Below are positions 7,393 through 15,675 of a stretch of 49,054 bases of DNA, in pieces (position 1 is the stretch's first letter; each line of letters begins with the position of its first letter). Below the pieces are notes generated by a model, which saw nothing but the letters and a program-made list of their open reading frames with translations, ran no database searches and was not told the origin of the DNA. This DNA comes from Cupriavidus yeoncheonensis (GTDB lineage Bacteria; Pseudomonadota; Gammaproteobacteria; Burkholderiales; Burkholderiaceae): the NCBI RefSeq assembly GCF_905397275.1, contig NZ_CAJPUY010000033.1, positions 1 to 49,054 of the forward strand, read 5' to 3'. Both the position numbers and the translations under genes were made by a program.

Positions 7393-8592
7393 TTACCTGT
7401 CGCCGAGCACGCTGGCGATGGCCTTGGCGACTACCGTCACATTGCGTTCATTGAGCCCGGCCACGCACATGCGGCCAGAGCGCAGCAGGTACACGCCGTG
7501 GTCTTCACGCAGGCGGTCGGCCTGGTCGGCACTCAGGCCGGTGTACGTGAACATGCCGCGCTGGGTCAGGTAACGCGACAGCGCTTCACCGCTGACATGG
7601 TCGCGCAGGTTGTGATGGATGGCCTGGCGCATGCGTGCGATGCGGTTGCACATGTCCGCCAGTTCCTGCTGCCACAGCGTGCGCAGTTCAGGCGTGGTCA
7701 GCACCTTGGCCACCACGCGCGCGCCATGCGTCGGCGGGTTGCTGTAGTTGGCGCGCACCGCGCCGGTCAGCTGGCCCAGCACGTTGGCGGCTTCGGCGGC
7801 GCTGTTGCACACCACGCTAAGGCCGCCGCAGCGCTCGCCATACAGCGAGAAATTCTTCGAGAACGAGTTGGCCACCAGGCACGGCACGCCCTGGCGCTCC
7901 AGTTCGCGGATGGCGAACGCATCTTCCTCCAGCCCTTCGCCAAAGCCCTGGTAGGCCATGTCGACGAACGGCAGCAACTCCCTGGCCTTCAGCACGCCGG
8001 CAAGCTGGCGCCACTGGTCCTGGTTCAGGTCCACGCCGGTCGGGTTGTGGCAGCACGCGTGCAGCAGCACGATGCTCTGCTTCGGCAGCTTGCCGATGGC
8101 GTCGACCATGGCGTCGAACTTCAGGCCGCCGGTGGCCGCGTCATAGTACGGGTAGGTGTTGACGGTGAAGCCGGCGCGCTCGAACACCACGCGGTGGTTT
8201 TCCCAGCTCGGGTCGCTGATCCATACCTGCGACTGCGGGAAGTAGCGCTTGAGGAAATCGGCACCCACGCGCAGCGCCCCCGAGCCGCCCAGCGTCTGCA
8301 GCGTGGCGACGCGGCCGGCGGCGCGCGCCGGGCTGTCTTCGCCGAACACCAGTGCCTGCACGGCATTGCGGTAGGCCACCAGGCCCGACATCGGCAGGTA
8401 GGGGCGCGGGCCCATGTCGGCCAGCAGCGCGGCCTCGGCCTGCTCGACGGCCTGCATCACCGGCAGGCGGCCGTTGTCGTCGAAGTAGATGCCGATGCTC
8501 AGGTTGACCTTCTCGGTGCGCGGGTCTTTCTGGAAGTCTTCGTTGAGCGAAAGGATCGGGTCGCCGGGAAAGGCATCGATATGTGCAAACAT
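7393..8592 (-). CDS. tyrB: Aromatic amino acid aminotransferase
   Basis: The 399-residue protein belongs to the class I aspartate/aromatic aminotransferases and has TyrB/AspC length. Seen are MFAHIDAFPGDPILSL at the start, SDPSWENH, HACCHNPTG, DMAYQGFGEGLEEDA and the PLP-lysine motif SFSKNFSLYGER near residue 250. The C-terminal LLRSGRMCVAGLNE carries the substrate-carboxylate Arg region. It would transaminate tyrosine and phenylalanine to 4-hydroxyphenylpyruvate and phenylpyruvate. A permease and 4-hydroxyphenylpyruvate dioxygenase upstream on the same strand support a catabolic role. The ATG at 8592 was chosen because family members begin there. Confidence 0.92.
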   Translation of the reverse strand: MFAHIDAFPGDPILSLNEDFQKDPRTEKVNLSIGIYFDDNGRLPVMQAVEQAEAALLADMGPRPYLPMSGLVAYRNAVQALVFGEDSPARAAGRVATLQTLGGSGALRVGADFLKRYFPQSQVWISDPSWENHRVVFERAGFTVNTYPYYDAATGGLKFDAMVDAIGKLPKQSIVLLHACCHNPTGVDLNQDQWRQLAGVLKARELLPFVDMAYQGFGEGLEEDAFAIRELERQGVPCLVANSFSKNFSLYGERCGGLSVVCNSAAEAANVLGQLTGAVRANYSNPPTHGARVVAKVLTTPELRTLWQQELADMCNRIARMRQAIHHNLRDHVSGEALSRYLTQRGMFTYTGLSADQADRLREDHGVYLLRSGRMCVAGLNERNVTVVAKAIASVLGDR

Positions 8593-8639
8593 GGGATTCT
8601 CTGGATTCTGGGTCGGGGCTGGAGAGGGTGCGGAACGGG

Positions 8640-8668
8640 ACTTCAGTGCCAGACGCACAGGCTGAAGT
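8640..8668. promoter_or_regulatory. Dyad upstream of tyrB
   Basis: ACTTCAG (8640-8646) and CTGAAGT (8662-8668) form a 7-bp inverted repeat with 15 bp between, centred about 62 bp upstream of the tyrB start. It could be a regulator site. No protein can be assigned to it. Confidence 0.3.
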
Positions 8669-8672
8669 GTAA

Positions 8673-8700
8673 CCGGCGGCGCGCGATGCGGCGCCGCCGG
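8673..8700 (-). terminator. Hairpin downstream of the permease
   Basis: A perfect 10-bp GC stem (CCGGCGGCGC at 8673-8682 with 8691-8700) and 8-nt loop starts 7 bp after the permease stop. On the minus strand only TTACACTTC follows. It suggests that the permease and tyrB are at least partly separate transcripts. Confidence 0.6.
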
Positions 8701-8707
8701 CGTTGCC

Positions 8708-10093
8708 TTACTGGGTCGAGACGCTGCCTTGCAGGGCCGGCACCGCGTTCTTCTGGCGCAGGCGGTAGCTGATGCCCAGCACGACCAGCCACACCGGGAT
8801 CAGGTACACCGAGATGCGCAGGCCGTCGGTCAGGTACATCACGTACAGGATGCCGGCCAGGAACGCCAGGCACAGGTAGTTCGTGAGCGGGTAGCCAAAG
8901 CTCTTGAAGCGCGTTTCCTGGCGTGCCTTGCGCTTATCGGCGCGGAACTTCAGGTGGATGATGCTGATCATGGCCCAGTTGATGATCAGGGCCGAGACCA
9001 CCAGGCCCATCAGCAGTTCGAACGCCTTGCCGGGCATGAAGTAGTTGATCAGCACGCACAGGCCGGTAGCCGCCGCCGAGACGCCCAGCGCCGTCAGCGG
9101 AATGCCGCGCTTGCTGACCTTGAGCAGCGACTTGGGCGCATTGCCCTGCTGGGCCAGGCCGAACAGCATGCGGCTGTTGCAGTACACGCCGCTGTTGTAG
9201 ACCGACAGCGCAGCCGTCAGCACCACCACGTTCAGCACATTGGCCACCCAGTTGCTGTTCAGTGCATGGAAGATCAGCACGAACGGGCTGCCGCCGGTGA
9301 CGACGTTCTCCCACGGGTACAGCGACAGCAGCACCGCCAGCGCGCCGACGTAGAAGATCAGGATGCGGTAGATGACCTGGTTGGTCGCCTTCGGGATGCT
9401 CTTTTCCGGCTGGTCGGCTTCGGCAGCCGTGATGCCGACGAGTTCCAGGCCACCGAACGAGAACATGATCACCGCCATGGCCATGACCAGTCCGCCCAGG
9501 CCGTTCGGGAAGAAGCCCCCGTGCTGCCACAGGTTGGTGATGCTGGCCTGCGGACCGGCATCGCCCGACATCAGCAGGTAGCCGCCGAAGCCGATCATGC
9601 CGATGATGGCCGCCACCTTGACGATCGAGAACCAGAACTCCATCTCGCCGAACGACTTCACGCTCGACAGGTTGATGGCGTTGATGATCAGGAAGAAGGC
9701 CAGCGCCGAGACCCAGGTCGGGATGGCGGGCCACCAGTACTGCACGTAGATGCCGACCGCCGACAGCTCGGCCATGCTCACCAGGATATACAGCACCCAG
9801 TAGTTCCAGCCCGACATGAAGCCGGCGAAGTGGCCGCAGTACTTGTTGGCGAAGTAGCTGAAGGAGCCGGCGACGGGCTCGTCCACCACCATCTCGCCGA
9901 GCTGCCGCATGATGAAGAAGGCCACGATGCCCGCCACGGCATAGCCGAGCAGGACCGAGGGGCCGGCCATCTTGATCGTCTGGGCGATGCCCAGGAACAG
10001 CCCGGTGCCGATGGCGCCACCGAGCGCGATCAGCTGGATGTGCCGGTTCTTGAGGCCACGCTTGAGCGTGCCGTCATTGTTGCTTTCAACCAT
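8708..10093 (-). CDS. Amino acid permease (APC family, AroP/ProY-like)
   Basis: The 461-residue protein has the amino acid-polyamine-organocation fold: about 12 hydrophobic segments, starting with the conserved RHIQLIALGGAIGTGLFLG at residues 17-35 and the GEMVVDEPVAGSFSYFANKY signature near residues 66-85. It is an inner-membrane proton symporter of the basic/aromatic amino acid subgroup. Its place between hpd and tyrB makes tyrosine or phenylalanine the likely substrate, but AroP and ProY relatives cannot be separated by eye. AGAGGAAAC precedes the ATG. Confidence 0.88.
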   Translation of the reverse strand: MVESNNDGTLKRGLKNRHIQLIALGGAIGTGLFLGIAQTIKMAGPSVLLGYAVAGIVAFFIMRQLGEMVVDEPVAGSFSYFANKYCGHFAGFMSGWNYWVLYILVSMAELSAVGIYVQYWWPAIPTWVSALAFFLIINAINLSSVKSFGEMEFWFSIVKVAAIIGMIGFGGYLLMSGDAGPQASITNLWQHGGFFPNGLGGLVMAMAVIMFSFGGLELVGITAAEADQPEKSIPKATNQVIYRILIFYVGALAVLLSLYPWENVVTGGSPFVLIFHALNSNWVANVLNVVVLTAALSVYNSGVYCNSRMLFGLAQQGNAPKSLLKVSKRGIPLTALGVSAAATGLCVLINYFMPGKAFELLMGLVVSALIINWAMISIIHLKFRADKRKARQETRFKSFGYPLTNYLCLAFLAGILYVMYLTDGLRISVYLIPVWLVVLGISYRLRQKNAVPALQGSVSTQ

Positions 10094-10187
10094 CTGTGTT
10101 GTTTCCTCTACCCATTTTTATGGAATGGCATGCGAGGCCTGGCATCTCTTGCTGTGAGGGTAGGATGCCTGGGCCGTAAGAGTCGCC

Positions 10188-10207
10188 GGGCGCGGGGTAC
10201 CGCGCCC
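10188..10207 (-). terminator. Short hairpin downstream of hpd
   Basis: GGGCGCGG (10188-10195) pairs perfectly with CCGCGCCC (10200-10207) around a 4-nt loop, 25 bp past the hpd stop on the leftward strand. It has no U-tract, so it may only slow polymerase. Confidence 0.4.
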
Positions 10208-10232
10208 CGCGACGGGGACGAGTCCGGGCCGG

Positions 10233-11312
10233 TCAGGCCTCGACCTTGAGCGTGCCGCGCGCGATCTGGTCGCGTTCCAGCGATTCGAACAGCGCCTTGA
10301 AGTTGCCTTCGCCGAAGCCGTCGTCGCCGCTGCGCTGGATGTACTCGAAGAACACCGGGCCGAGCACGGTCTTGGAGAAGATCTGCAGCAGCAGGCGCGG
10401 CTTGCCGCCTTCGGTGGTGCCGTCGAGCAGGATGCCGCGGGCCTTGAGCTGGTCCACCGGCTGGCCGTGGCCCGGCAGGCGGTTGTCCAGGGCCTGGTAG
10501 TAGTAGTCGTTCGGCGCCGTCATCAGTTCCACGCCGGCGAGCTGCAGGTTGTCGATGACTTCGAGCAGGTTGTCGGTCAGGAAGGCGATGTGCTGGATGC
10601 CCTCGCCGTTGAAGGCCATCAGGAATTCCTCGATCTGGCCTGCGCCCTTGGACGATTCCTCGTTCAGCGGGATGCGGATCTTGCCGTCCGGCGCGGTCAT
10701 GGCCTTGGAGGTCAGGCCGGTGTACTCGCCCTTGATGTCGAAGTAGCGGATCTCGCGGAAGTTGAACAGCTTCTCGTAGAAGCTCGCCCAGTAGGCCATG
10801 CGGCCACGGTAGACGTTGTGCGTCAGGTGGTCGATCAGCTTCAGGCCGTGGCCTTCGGGGTGGCGGTCCACGCCTTCGATGAACTCGAAGTCGATGTCAT
10901 AGATCGACTTGCCTTCCTCGAAGCGGTCGATCAGGTACAGCGGCGCGCCGCCGATGCCCTTGATCGCGGGCAGGCGCAGTTCCATCGGGCCGGTCGGGAT
11001 TTCCACCGGCTGCGCGCCCAGTTCCAGTGCGCGGGCATAGGCCTTGTGCGAATCCTTCACGCGGAACGCCATGCCGCAGGCGCTGGGGCCGTGCTCGGCG
11101 GCAAAGTAGGCGGCGTGGCTGTTGGGCTCGCGGTTGACGATGAAGTTGACCTCGCCCTGGCGATACAGCACCACGTCCTTGGAGCGATGGCGTGCTACCA
11201 GCGTGAAGCCCATCTTCTCGAACAGCGGCTCCAGCACATTGGGGGTGGGCGAGGCGAATTCGACGAATTCGAAGCCCATCAGTTGCATCGGGTTGTCAAA
11301 GAGATCGGCCAT
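10233..11312 (-). CDS. hpd: 4-hydroxyphenylpyruvate dioxygenase
   Basis: The 359-residue protein converts 4-hydroxyphenylpyruvate to homogentisate in tyrosine breakdown. It has the two vicinal-oxygen-chelate repeats of the family. Iron ligands are visible as His in IDHLTHNVYRG, His in IQHIAFLTDN and Glu in GPVFFEYIQR near the C-terminus. The C-terminal tail GEGNFKALFESLERDQI is typical of bacterial HPDs. I chose the ATG at 11312 (MADLFDNPMQLMGFEFVEFA); a GTG four codons upstream is possible. It is divergent from an Lrp/AsnC gene that probably controls it. Homogentisate dioxygenase is not in the window. Confidence 0.95.
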   Translation of the reverse strand: MADLFDNPMQLMGFEFVEFASPTPNVLEPLFEKMGFTLVARHRSKDVVLYRQGEVNFIVNREPNSHAAYFAAEHGPSACGMAFRVKDSHKAYARALELGAQPVEIPTGPMELRLPAIKGIGGAPLYLIDRFEEGKSIYDIDFEFIEGVDRHPEGHGLKLIDHLTHNVYRGRMAYWASFYEKLFNFREIRYFDIKGEYTGLTSKAMTAPDGKIRIPLNEESSKGAGQIEEFLMAFNGEGIQHIAFLTDNLLEVIDNLQLAGVELMTAPNDYYYQALDNRLPGHGQPVDQLKARGILLDGTTEGGKPRLLLQIFSKTVLGPVFFEYIQRSGDDGFGEGNFKALFESLERDQIARGTLKVEA

Positions 11313-11708
11313 GGTTTGTCTCACAGGGGAAGGTAAGTGTTTCGATCTCGCGCGCCGGACAGAGTGCCGCCGGCGGCGGGGGCAAGGAAATCGGGCAGGC
11401 CGCCGCGATCAGCGCGCGGGCGTCAGGAGCCGGGCGTCGTGATGGCGGGCATGCGGACGCGGCAGGGACGGGGTGCGGATGGTCATGGGGCGCTTGCTTT
11501 ACCCGGCCGGGTGGCCGGGAAATAATATTGCGAACGGTGCGCCGCGATCCTGGCCTGCGGCGCGCTCCGGCGATGTCGGGAAGTCTCTCTGGCTCCTCGT
11601 CGGCATTGCCAATCTGGAATGCAGTGTATATTCTGGCCGACAAAATTGGATTTCATTCCTCACGCAGGGAAACCCTGAAATGAGAAATCGGGTTGCGTGA
11701 AATGAGGT
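11313..11708. promoter_or_regulatory. hpd-lrp divergent control region with repeated GAAATGAG sites
   Basis: This 396-bp gap is AT-richer than its surroundings near 11600-11700. GAAATGAG occurs at 11677-11684 and 11699-11706, 22 bp apart, and a related site on the other strand (ATTTCATTC) lies at 11650-11658. Phased sites next to an Lrp/AsnC gene fit an Lrp-type operator array. TTGCCA-N15-TATATT at 11606-11632 is a possible rightward promoter with a short spacer. A perfect GC hairpin (11502-11508 with 11513-11519) sits in the hpd leader. Confidence 0.45.
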
Positions 11709-11723
11709 ATGGAGGAAACAAAA

Positions 11724-12197
11724 GTGCATACCATCGAGCTGGACCGTACGGATCGACGTCTGCTGGGCGTTTTGCAGGAACAGGGACGGGCCTCGAACCT
11801 GGAACTGTCCGAAGCCATTGCGCTGTCGCCGGCACAAACACTGCGGCGCCACCGCCGCCTGGAAGAGAGCGGCATCATCAAGCGCTACGAGGCGCGGCTC
11901 GATGCGGCCAGCCTCGGTCTGGGCGTGGTGGCGTTCATCCACGTGACCATGGAGCGCGGCCATATCCGCGACCTGTCGAACTTCAAGAGCCTGGTGGCGG
12001 AGCTTGCGCAGATCCAGGAGTGCTTCTCGGTGACCGGAGATATCGACTACGTGCTGAAGGTGGTCGCCAGGGATCTCAAGTCGCTGTCGGACTTCCTGCT
12101 GGATACGCTGATGCGCATCCCGGGCGTGAGCGGCGTGAAGTCCAGCGTGTGCCTCGACGAGATCAAGTGCACCAGCGCCGTGCCGCTCGATATGTAA
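11724..12197 (+). CDS. Lrp/AsnC family transcriptional regulator
   Basis: About 157 residues with an N-terminal AsnC helix-turn-helix (DRTDRRLLGVLQEQGR, then LSEAIALSPAQTLRRHRRLEESGII) and a C-terminal RAM ligand domain (VVAFIHVTME … VTGDIDYVLKVVARDLKSLSDFLLD … PGVSGVKSSVCLDEIK). I chose the GTG at 11724 because GGAGGAAACAAAA lies just 5' of it; the ATG at 11709 would leave that ribosome site inside the gene. It is divergent from hpd, so an aromatic amino acid or its ketoacid is the likely effector. That is inference. Confidence 0.9.
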   Translation: MHTIELDRTDRRLLGVLQEQGRASNLELSEAIALSPAQTLRRHRRLEESGIIKRYEARLDAASLGLGVVAFIHVTMERGHIRDLSNFKSLVAELAQIQECFSVTGDIDYVLKVVARDLKSLSDFLLDTLMRIPGVSGVKSSVCLDEIKCTSAVPLDM

Positions 12198-12285
12198 GGC
12201 GCTTGCGGGCGCCAGCCCGTCCGTGGAATACACTCGGTGCAGGGCGCCATCGCGGCCCGACCGCTTCGACCTCTCGCCCCCGACA

Positions 12286-13089
12286 ATGCCAAAGCCCCAC
12301 ATCCTGACCTACATTGATGCCGGTGCCTCCGACTGGACCGCGTGCCTGATGCGCACGATCGGCCAGCAGCTGCAGTCCGGCGCCTATGAAATGCGCGCGG
12401 TCATGGCATCGGACATCCGCCACGACCCCACGCTGTTCGACGACGCGGTCATGTTCGTCATGCCGGGCGGCGCCGACCTGCCGTATTGCGCGAAACTCAA
12501 TGGCGCGCCCAACGCGCGTATCCGGCGCTTTGTCGAGAACGGCGGCGTCTACTTGGGCATCTGCGCGGGCGCCTACTACGCGTGCCGGGAACTGGCGTTC
12601 CACGCCGGCACCCGCGGAGCGATCTGCGGTCCGCGCGAACTGAGCTTCGTCGATGCCGTCGCGGTCGGCTCGCTGCCCGAACTCACCGGGGGCCGCCTGT
12701 ATGACGGCACGCCGCGCACCACCGCCGCGGTCGAACTGCGGACTACGGAGCGGCTGGCTGCGGCGCCAATGTCGGTCTACACGCACTATCACGGTGGCTG
12801 CCGCTTTGATTTCGACGATGCGCCCGGTGCCGATACGGAAGTGCTGGCGGTCTACGCGGATATTGAAGGCGCGCCACCGGCCATCGTCAGCTCGCGGGTC
12901 GGCCAGGGCCGCGCGATCCTGACCGGTGTCCATCTGGAAGTCTCGGAGCAGGAATGCGAGGAAGCGCTGCGCGGACACAGCGACATGGACAAGCACATGC
13001 ACGTCTGCCAGAGGCTGGCCGAAACCGGCGACGCCCGGCTTGAGGTATTCCGGCAAGTGCTGGCGCACGGCGGGCTGGCGCTGGGTTGA
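12286..13089 (+). CDS. BPL_N (biotin-ligase N-terminal-like, GATase1-like) domain protein
   Basis: The 267-residue protein resembles the BPL_N family, the class I glutamine-amidotransferase-like domain found at the N-terminus of eukaryotic biotin protein ligases. Seen are FVMPGGADLPYC near residue 65 and the nucleophile elbow GVYLGICAGAYYAC near residue 90, where Cys is the candidate nucleophile, then YTHYHGGCRFDF and a terminal VGQGRAILTGVHLEVS. No biotin-ligase catalytic domain follows, as is usual in bacterial stand-alone copies. Its substrate is unknown. It follows lrp by 88 bp, with no visible link to tyrosine breakdown. Confidence 0.8.
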   Translation: MPKPHILTYIDAGASDWTACLMRTIGQQLQSGAYEMRAVMASDIRHDPTLFDDAVMFVMPGGADLPYCAKLNGAPNARIRRFVENGGVYLGICAGAYYACRELAFHAGTRGAICGPRELSFVDAVAVGSLPELTGGRLYDGTPRTTAAVELRTTERLAAAPMSVYTHYHGGCRFDFDDAPGADTEVLAVYADIEGAPPAIVSSRVGQGRAILTGVHLEVSEQECEEALRGHSDMDKHMHVCQRLAETGDARLEVFRQVLAHGGLALG

Positions 13090-13104
13090 GCCGCCCCCGG
13101 CAAG

Positions 13105-13146
13105 CGCCCCGCATCCGTCGTCGGGAGGGTTGACGACGATGGGGCG
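13105..13146 (+). terminator. Hairpin after the BPL_N gene
   Basis: CGCCCC..CGTCGTC (13105-13122) pairs with GACGACG..GGGGCG (13132-13146) with a small internal bulge, 15 bp after the stop codon. Only TTAG follows on the plus strand, so a rho-independent role is plausible but unproved. Confidence 0.5.
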
Positions 13147-13185
13147 TTAGCCGGAATGTTTCCTGTCCCAACTCCGGAAATGGCA

Positions 13186-13617
13186 ATGCTCAGGACCGTC
13201 GCCTTCGCTGTGGCCTTCGCATGTGTTCCCGTTGCCCACGCGGCCAAGTGCCGTAGCGGCAATGGCATCCTCTACACGCAGGACGACTATTGTCCGTCTG
13301 GTTACACCGACGTCACATCCGGCAGTGGCGGGGGCACCGTGTCGAGCATCGGCAAGGCCGACCTGACCAGGCGGCAGGAGGCCGACTACCTGCGCAGCCG
13401 CAATGCAGAGCACCAGGCCGAGCAGCGACAGGTCGCGGTGGAGCGCCAGCAACTGGTCGCCGCCGAGAACAACCGCCGCTATGAATGCAACGGCCTGATC
13501 GTGCAGCGCAGGAATGCCGAACTGGCGATGCGGCAGGGCAATGCGTGGCAGTCGATGGAAGCCCTGCGGCAGCAGTACCGGGCAATCCAGGAGGGGCTGG
13601 CGCGGCTTGGGTGCTAG
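13186..13617 (+). CDS. Small secreted coiled-coil protein (DUF4124-like N-terminus)
   Basis: About 143 residues with a signal peptide (MLRTVAFAVAFACVPVAHA). The mature protein starts with KCRSGNGILYTQDDYCPSGY, which resembles the short Cys-bearing start of DUF4124 proteins. A Gly/Ser linker follows, then a long charged helix rich in Arg, Gln and Glu (DLTRRQEADYLRSRNAEHQA onward) likely to form a coiled coil, with a C-terminal Cys. ATGs at 13156 and 13180 are alternative starts; 13186 gives the cleanest signal peptide. It probably acts in the periplasm. It is convergent with parA. Confidence 0.7.
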   Translation: MLRTVAFAVAFACVPVAHAAKCRSGNGILYTQDDYCPSGYTDVTSGSGGGTVSSIGKADLTRRQEADYLRSRNAEHQAEQRQVAVERQQLVAAENNRRYECNGLIVQRRNAELAMRQGNAWQSMEALRQQYRAIQEGLARLGC

Positions 13618-13630
13618 GACCCTGCGGTCC

Positions 13631-14398
13631 TCAGCCGGCCAGCTCGCTGTGCAGTGCCAGGTACTCCTGCGACAGCTTGTGGCGCGGATCCAGGTGGATT
13701 ATGGGCGTGGCGTGCTGGTGCGATTCGCGGATCTTCACCGATGACGACAACCGCGCTTCCAGAACCGGCAACCCTTCGCCGACCAGTTCCTCGACGAGCT
13801 TCGCGGGCAGGCTCGCGCGCGGCTGGAACTGGTTGATGACGATGCCTTCGACCCGCAGCGCCTCGTTGTGGTCCTGCTGGATTTCCTTCACGTTGTCGAG
13901 CAGCGTGTACAGGGCCCGGCGCGAGAAGTCATCGCAGTCGAACGGGATCAGGCAGCGCTCCACCGCGATCAGCGCCGAGCGCGTGTAGAAGTTGAGCGCC
14001 GGCGGCGTGTCGATGTAGATCGCGTCATAGACCGACTCCAGTTCGAGCAGGGCGTCGCGCAGCTTGTAGATCTTGTAGCGGGATTCCAGCTTGCCATGCA
14101 GTGCGTCGAGCTCAGGATGCGCCGGCATCACGTCGAGGTTTTCAAACGGCGTGGCGTGGATGAAGCTGCCCAGGTCGACCGGCTTGAAGCTGTAGGTCAG
14201 CGACGACTCGAAGAAGTGCGCGGCAGTCGGGTTGGCCTCGGCAGCCTTTGCGCCCATCAGGTACTGGGTCGAGTTGCACTGCGCGTCCAGGTCGACGACT
14301 AGCGTGCGCAAGCCTTGACTGGCGCTGATCGCGGCGAGATTGCATACGATGGTCGACTTGCCCACGCCACCCTTCTGATTGAACACGACGCGCCGCAT
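13631..14398 (-). CDS. Orphan ParA/MinD-type ATPase
   Basis: The 255-residue protein has the deviant Walker A motif FNQKGGVGKST at residues 6-16, VDLDAQCNSTQ (switch I/Walker A') and YDAIYIDTPP (Walker B). This is the ParA family that positions DNA or protein cargo. AGAGGGAC precedes the ATG at 14398. No parB and no parS-like cluster of repeats was noticed next to it, and no partition operon surrounds it, so it is more likely a chromosomal orphan that positions some cell component than a plasmid segregation gene. Its cargo is unknown. Confidence 0.88.
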   Translation of the reverse strand: MRRVVFNQKGGVGKSTIVCNLAAISASQGLRTLVVDLDAQCNSTQYLMGAKAAEANPTAAHFFESSLTYSFKPVDLGSFIHATPFENLDVMPAHPELDALHGKLESRYKIYKLRDALLELESVYDAIYIDTPPALNFYTRSALIAVERCLIPFDCDDFSRRALYTLLDNVKEIQQDHNEALRVEGIVINQFQPRASLPAKLVEELVGEGLPVLEARLSSSVKIRESHQHATPIIHLDPRHKLSQEYLALHSELAG

Positions 14399-14534
14399 TT
14401 GTCCCTCTGGAAAAGATCGTTTTCGAGGGCGAAAGCATACCTGAACAAGATGGCCTCCGGAGGCCGCGCACGGGGCGTATGAACTCTTGTTGACACGCGA
14501 ATTGCGGCGTGCCAAGCCGGTCTGTCCGGCACCG

Positions 14535-15599
14535 TCAACGCCGGAACCACAGCATGGAAAGTGCGCAAGCCGACACCAGCAGCAGCCCCGACGCCGCGGC
14601 CAGCAGGGCGCTGACCTCGGTCTCGCGGCGCTCCAGCGCGAAGCGCGCGCTGAGTTTCCGGTACACCTGGCTCAGGTCGGCCGCCGATCCTGCCTGGAAG
14701 TACTCGGCCCCGGTCAGCGTGGCCACAGCGCGCAAGGCGGGCTCGTCGAGCTGCATGTAGTAGGACAGGCTGGTCTCGGGCGCGTTGCCGCCCAGCGTAC
14801 CGAAGCCCACGGTATAGACGCGCACGCCGCGCTGAGCCGCCATGCGCGCGGCGTCGATCGGGTCGGGGCCGGTGGTGCGGCGACCATCGCTGAGCAGGAT
14901 GACCGCGCCGTGCCGATAGGAACCGGGTTGTGCCGGCGGTCGCTCCTGCGCGCGCTTGCGCGCGGCATCGGCCGCGGCGGCCTCGTCGAGCGGCGTGGCG
15001 CGGCGCGCTGAAGGGAAGGGCGGATCGTCGCTGAAGAGGATGGCTTCGAGGTCGATGCCATCGTCCGGAAACAGCACGGCCAGCGCCTGGATCAGTCCGC
15101 TGCCGGTCGCCGTGCCGCGCTGGAGCTGGAACCGGTCGATCGCGTCGAGCATGTCCTGCCGGTTGCTGGTGGGACGCAGGACCACGGTGGCAGTCGCCGC
15201 GAACGAGACGATGCCCAGGCGAACGCTGCCCGGCAGCCCGACGATCAGGTCCCGCGCGGCCTGCTGCGCCGCGCTGATGCGCGTGGGTGCCACGTCGGTG
15301 GCCTCCATGCTGCGCGAGACGTCCATCGCCAGGACCAGGGTGATCGTGTCGGATGGCAGCGTGATGGTGGCGGTCGGCCGCGCGCAAGCCAGCAGGGCGG
15401 CGCCCAGGGCAAACAGGAACAGCAGCGGGGGAATGTGACGCCGGAGCCGTTGGCCGGGGCTGAGCGCAGCGCGCGGCAGGGCAAGACTGGCGTAAAGCAG
15501 GGCGGCCTTCTTGCGTCGCGCGATCAGGTACAGGTATCCGGCTGCCAGCAAAGGAAGCGCGAGCAGCAGCCAGAGCATTTGCGGCCAGAGAAACTGCAT
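14535..15599 (-). CDS. Membrane VWA-domain protein (BatA-like), copy 1
   Basis: The 354-residue protein has two N-terminal membrane segments (residues 5-25 and 57-73), a von Willebrand A domain (about 85-310) and a C-terminal membrane segment (about 330-351). The metal-ion adhesion site is intact: DVSRS at 93-97, Thr in GTATGSG and Asp in LLSDGRR. It belongs to the BatA/Aerotolerance family that works with MoxR ATPases. It is a clear paralogue of the VWA protein at 18610 (compare SAAQQAARDLI with RAAQQAARVLL) but is transcribed the other way. AAGGAGCAGGGC precedes its ATG. Confidence 0.88.
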   Translation of the reverse strand: MQFLWPQMLWLLLALPLLAAGYLYLIARRKKAALLYASLALPRAALSPGQRLRRHIPPLLFLFALGAALLACARPTATITLPSDTITLVLAMDVSRSMEATDVAPTRISAAQQAARDLIVGLPGSVRLGIVSFAATATVVLRPTSNRQDMLDAIDRFQLQRGTATGSGLIQALAVLFPDDGIDLEAILFSDDPPFPSARRATPLDEAAAADAARKRAQERPPAQPGSYRHGAVILLSDGRRTTGPDPIDAARMAAQRGVRVYTVGFGTLGGNAPETSLSYYMQLDEPALRAVATLTGAEYFQAGSAADLSQVYRKLSARFALERRETEVSALLAAASGLLLVSACALSMLWFRR

Positions 15600-15675
15600 G
15601 CCCTGCTCCTTGGCGCAATGGTTAAGAGGATGGTACTGTATTTTTTAAGGCGGCACGGGACCTCGGGAGCGTGCG

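Noticed and set aside
13631..14398. ParA as a sign of plasmid partition or replication origin
   Set aside because: No parB, no parS-like cluster and no replication gene in the surrounding sequence.
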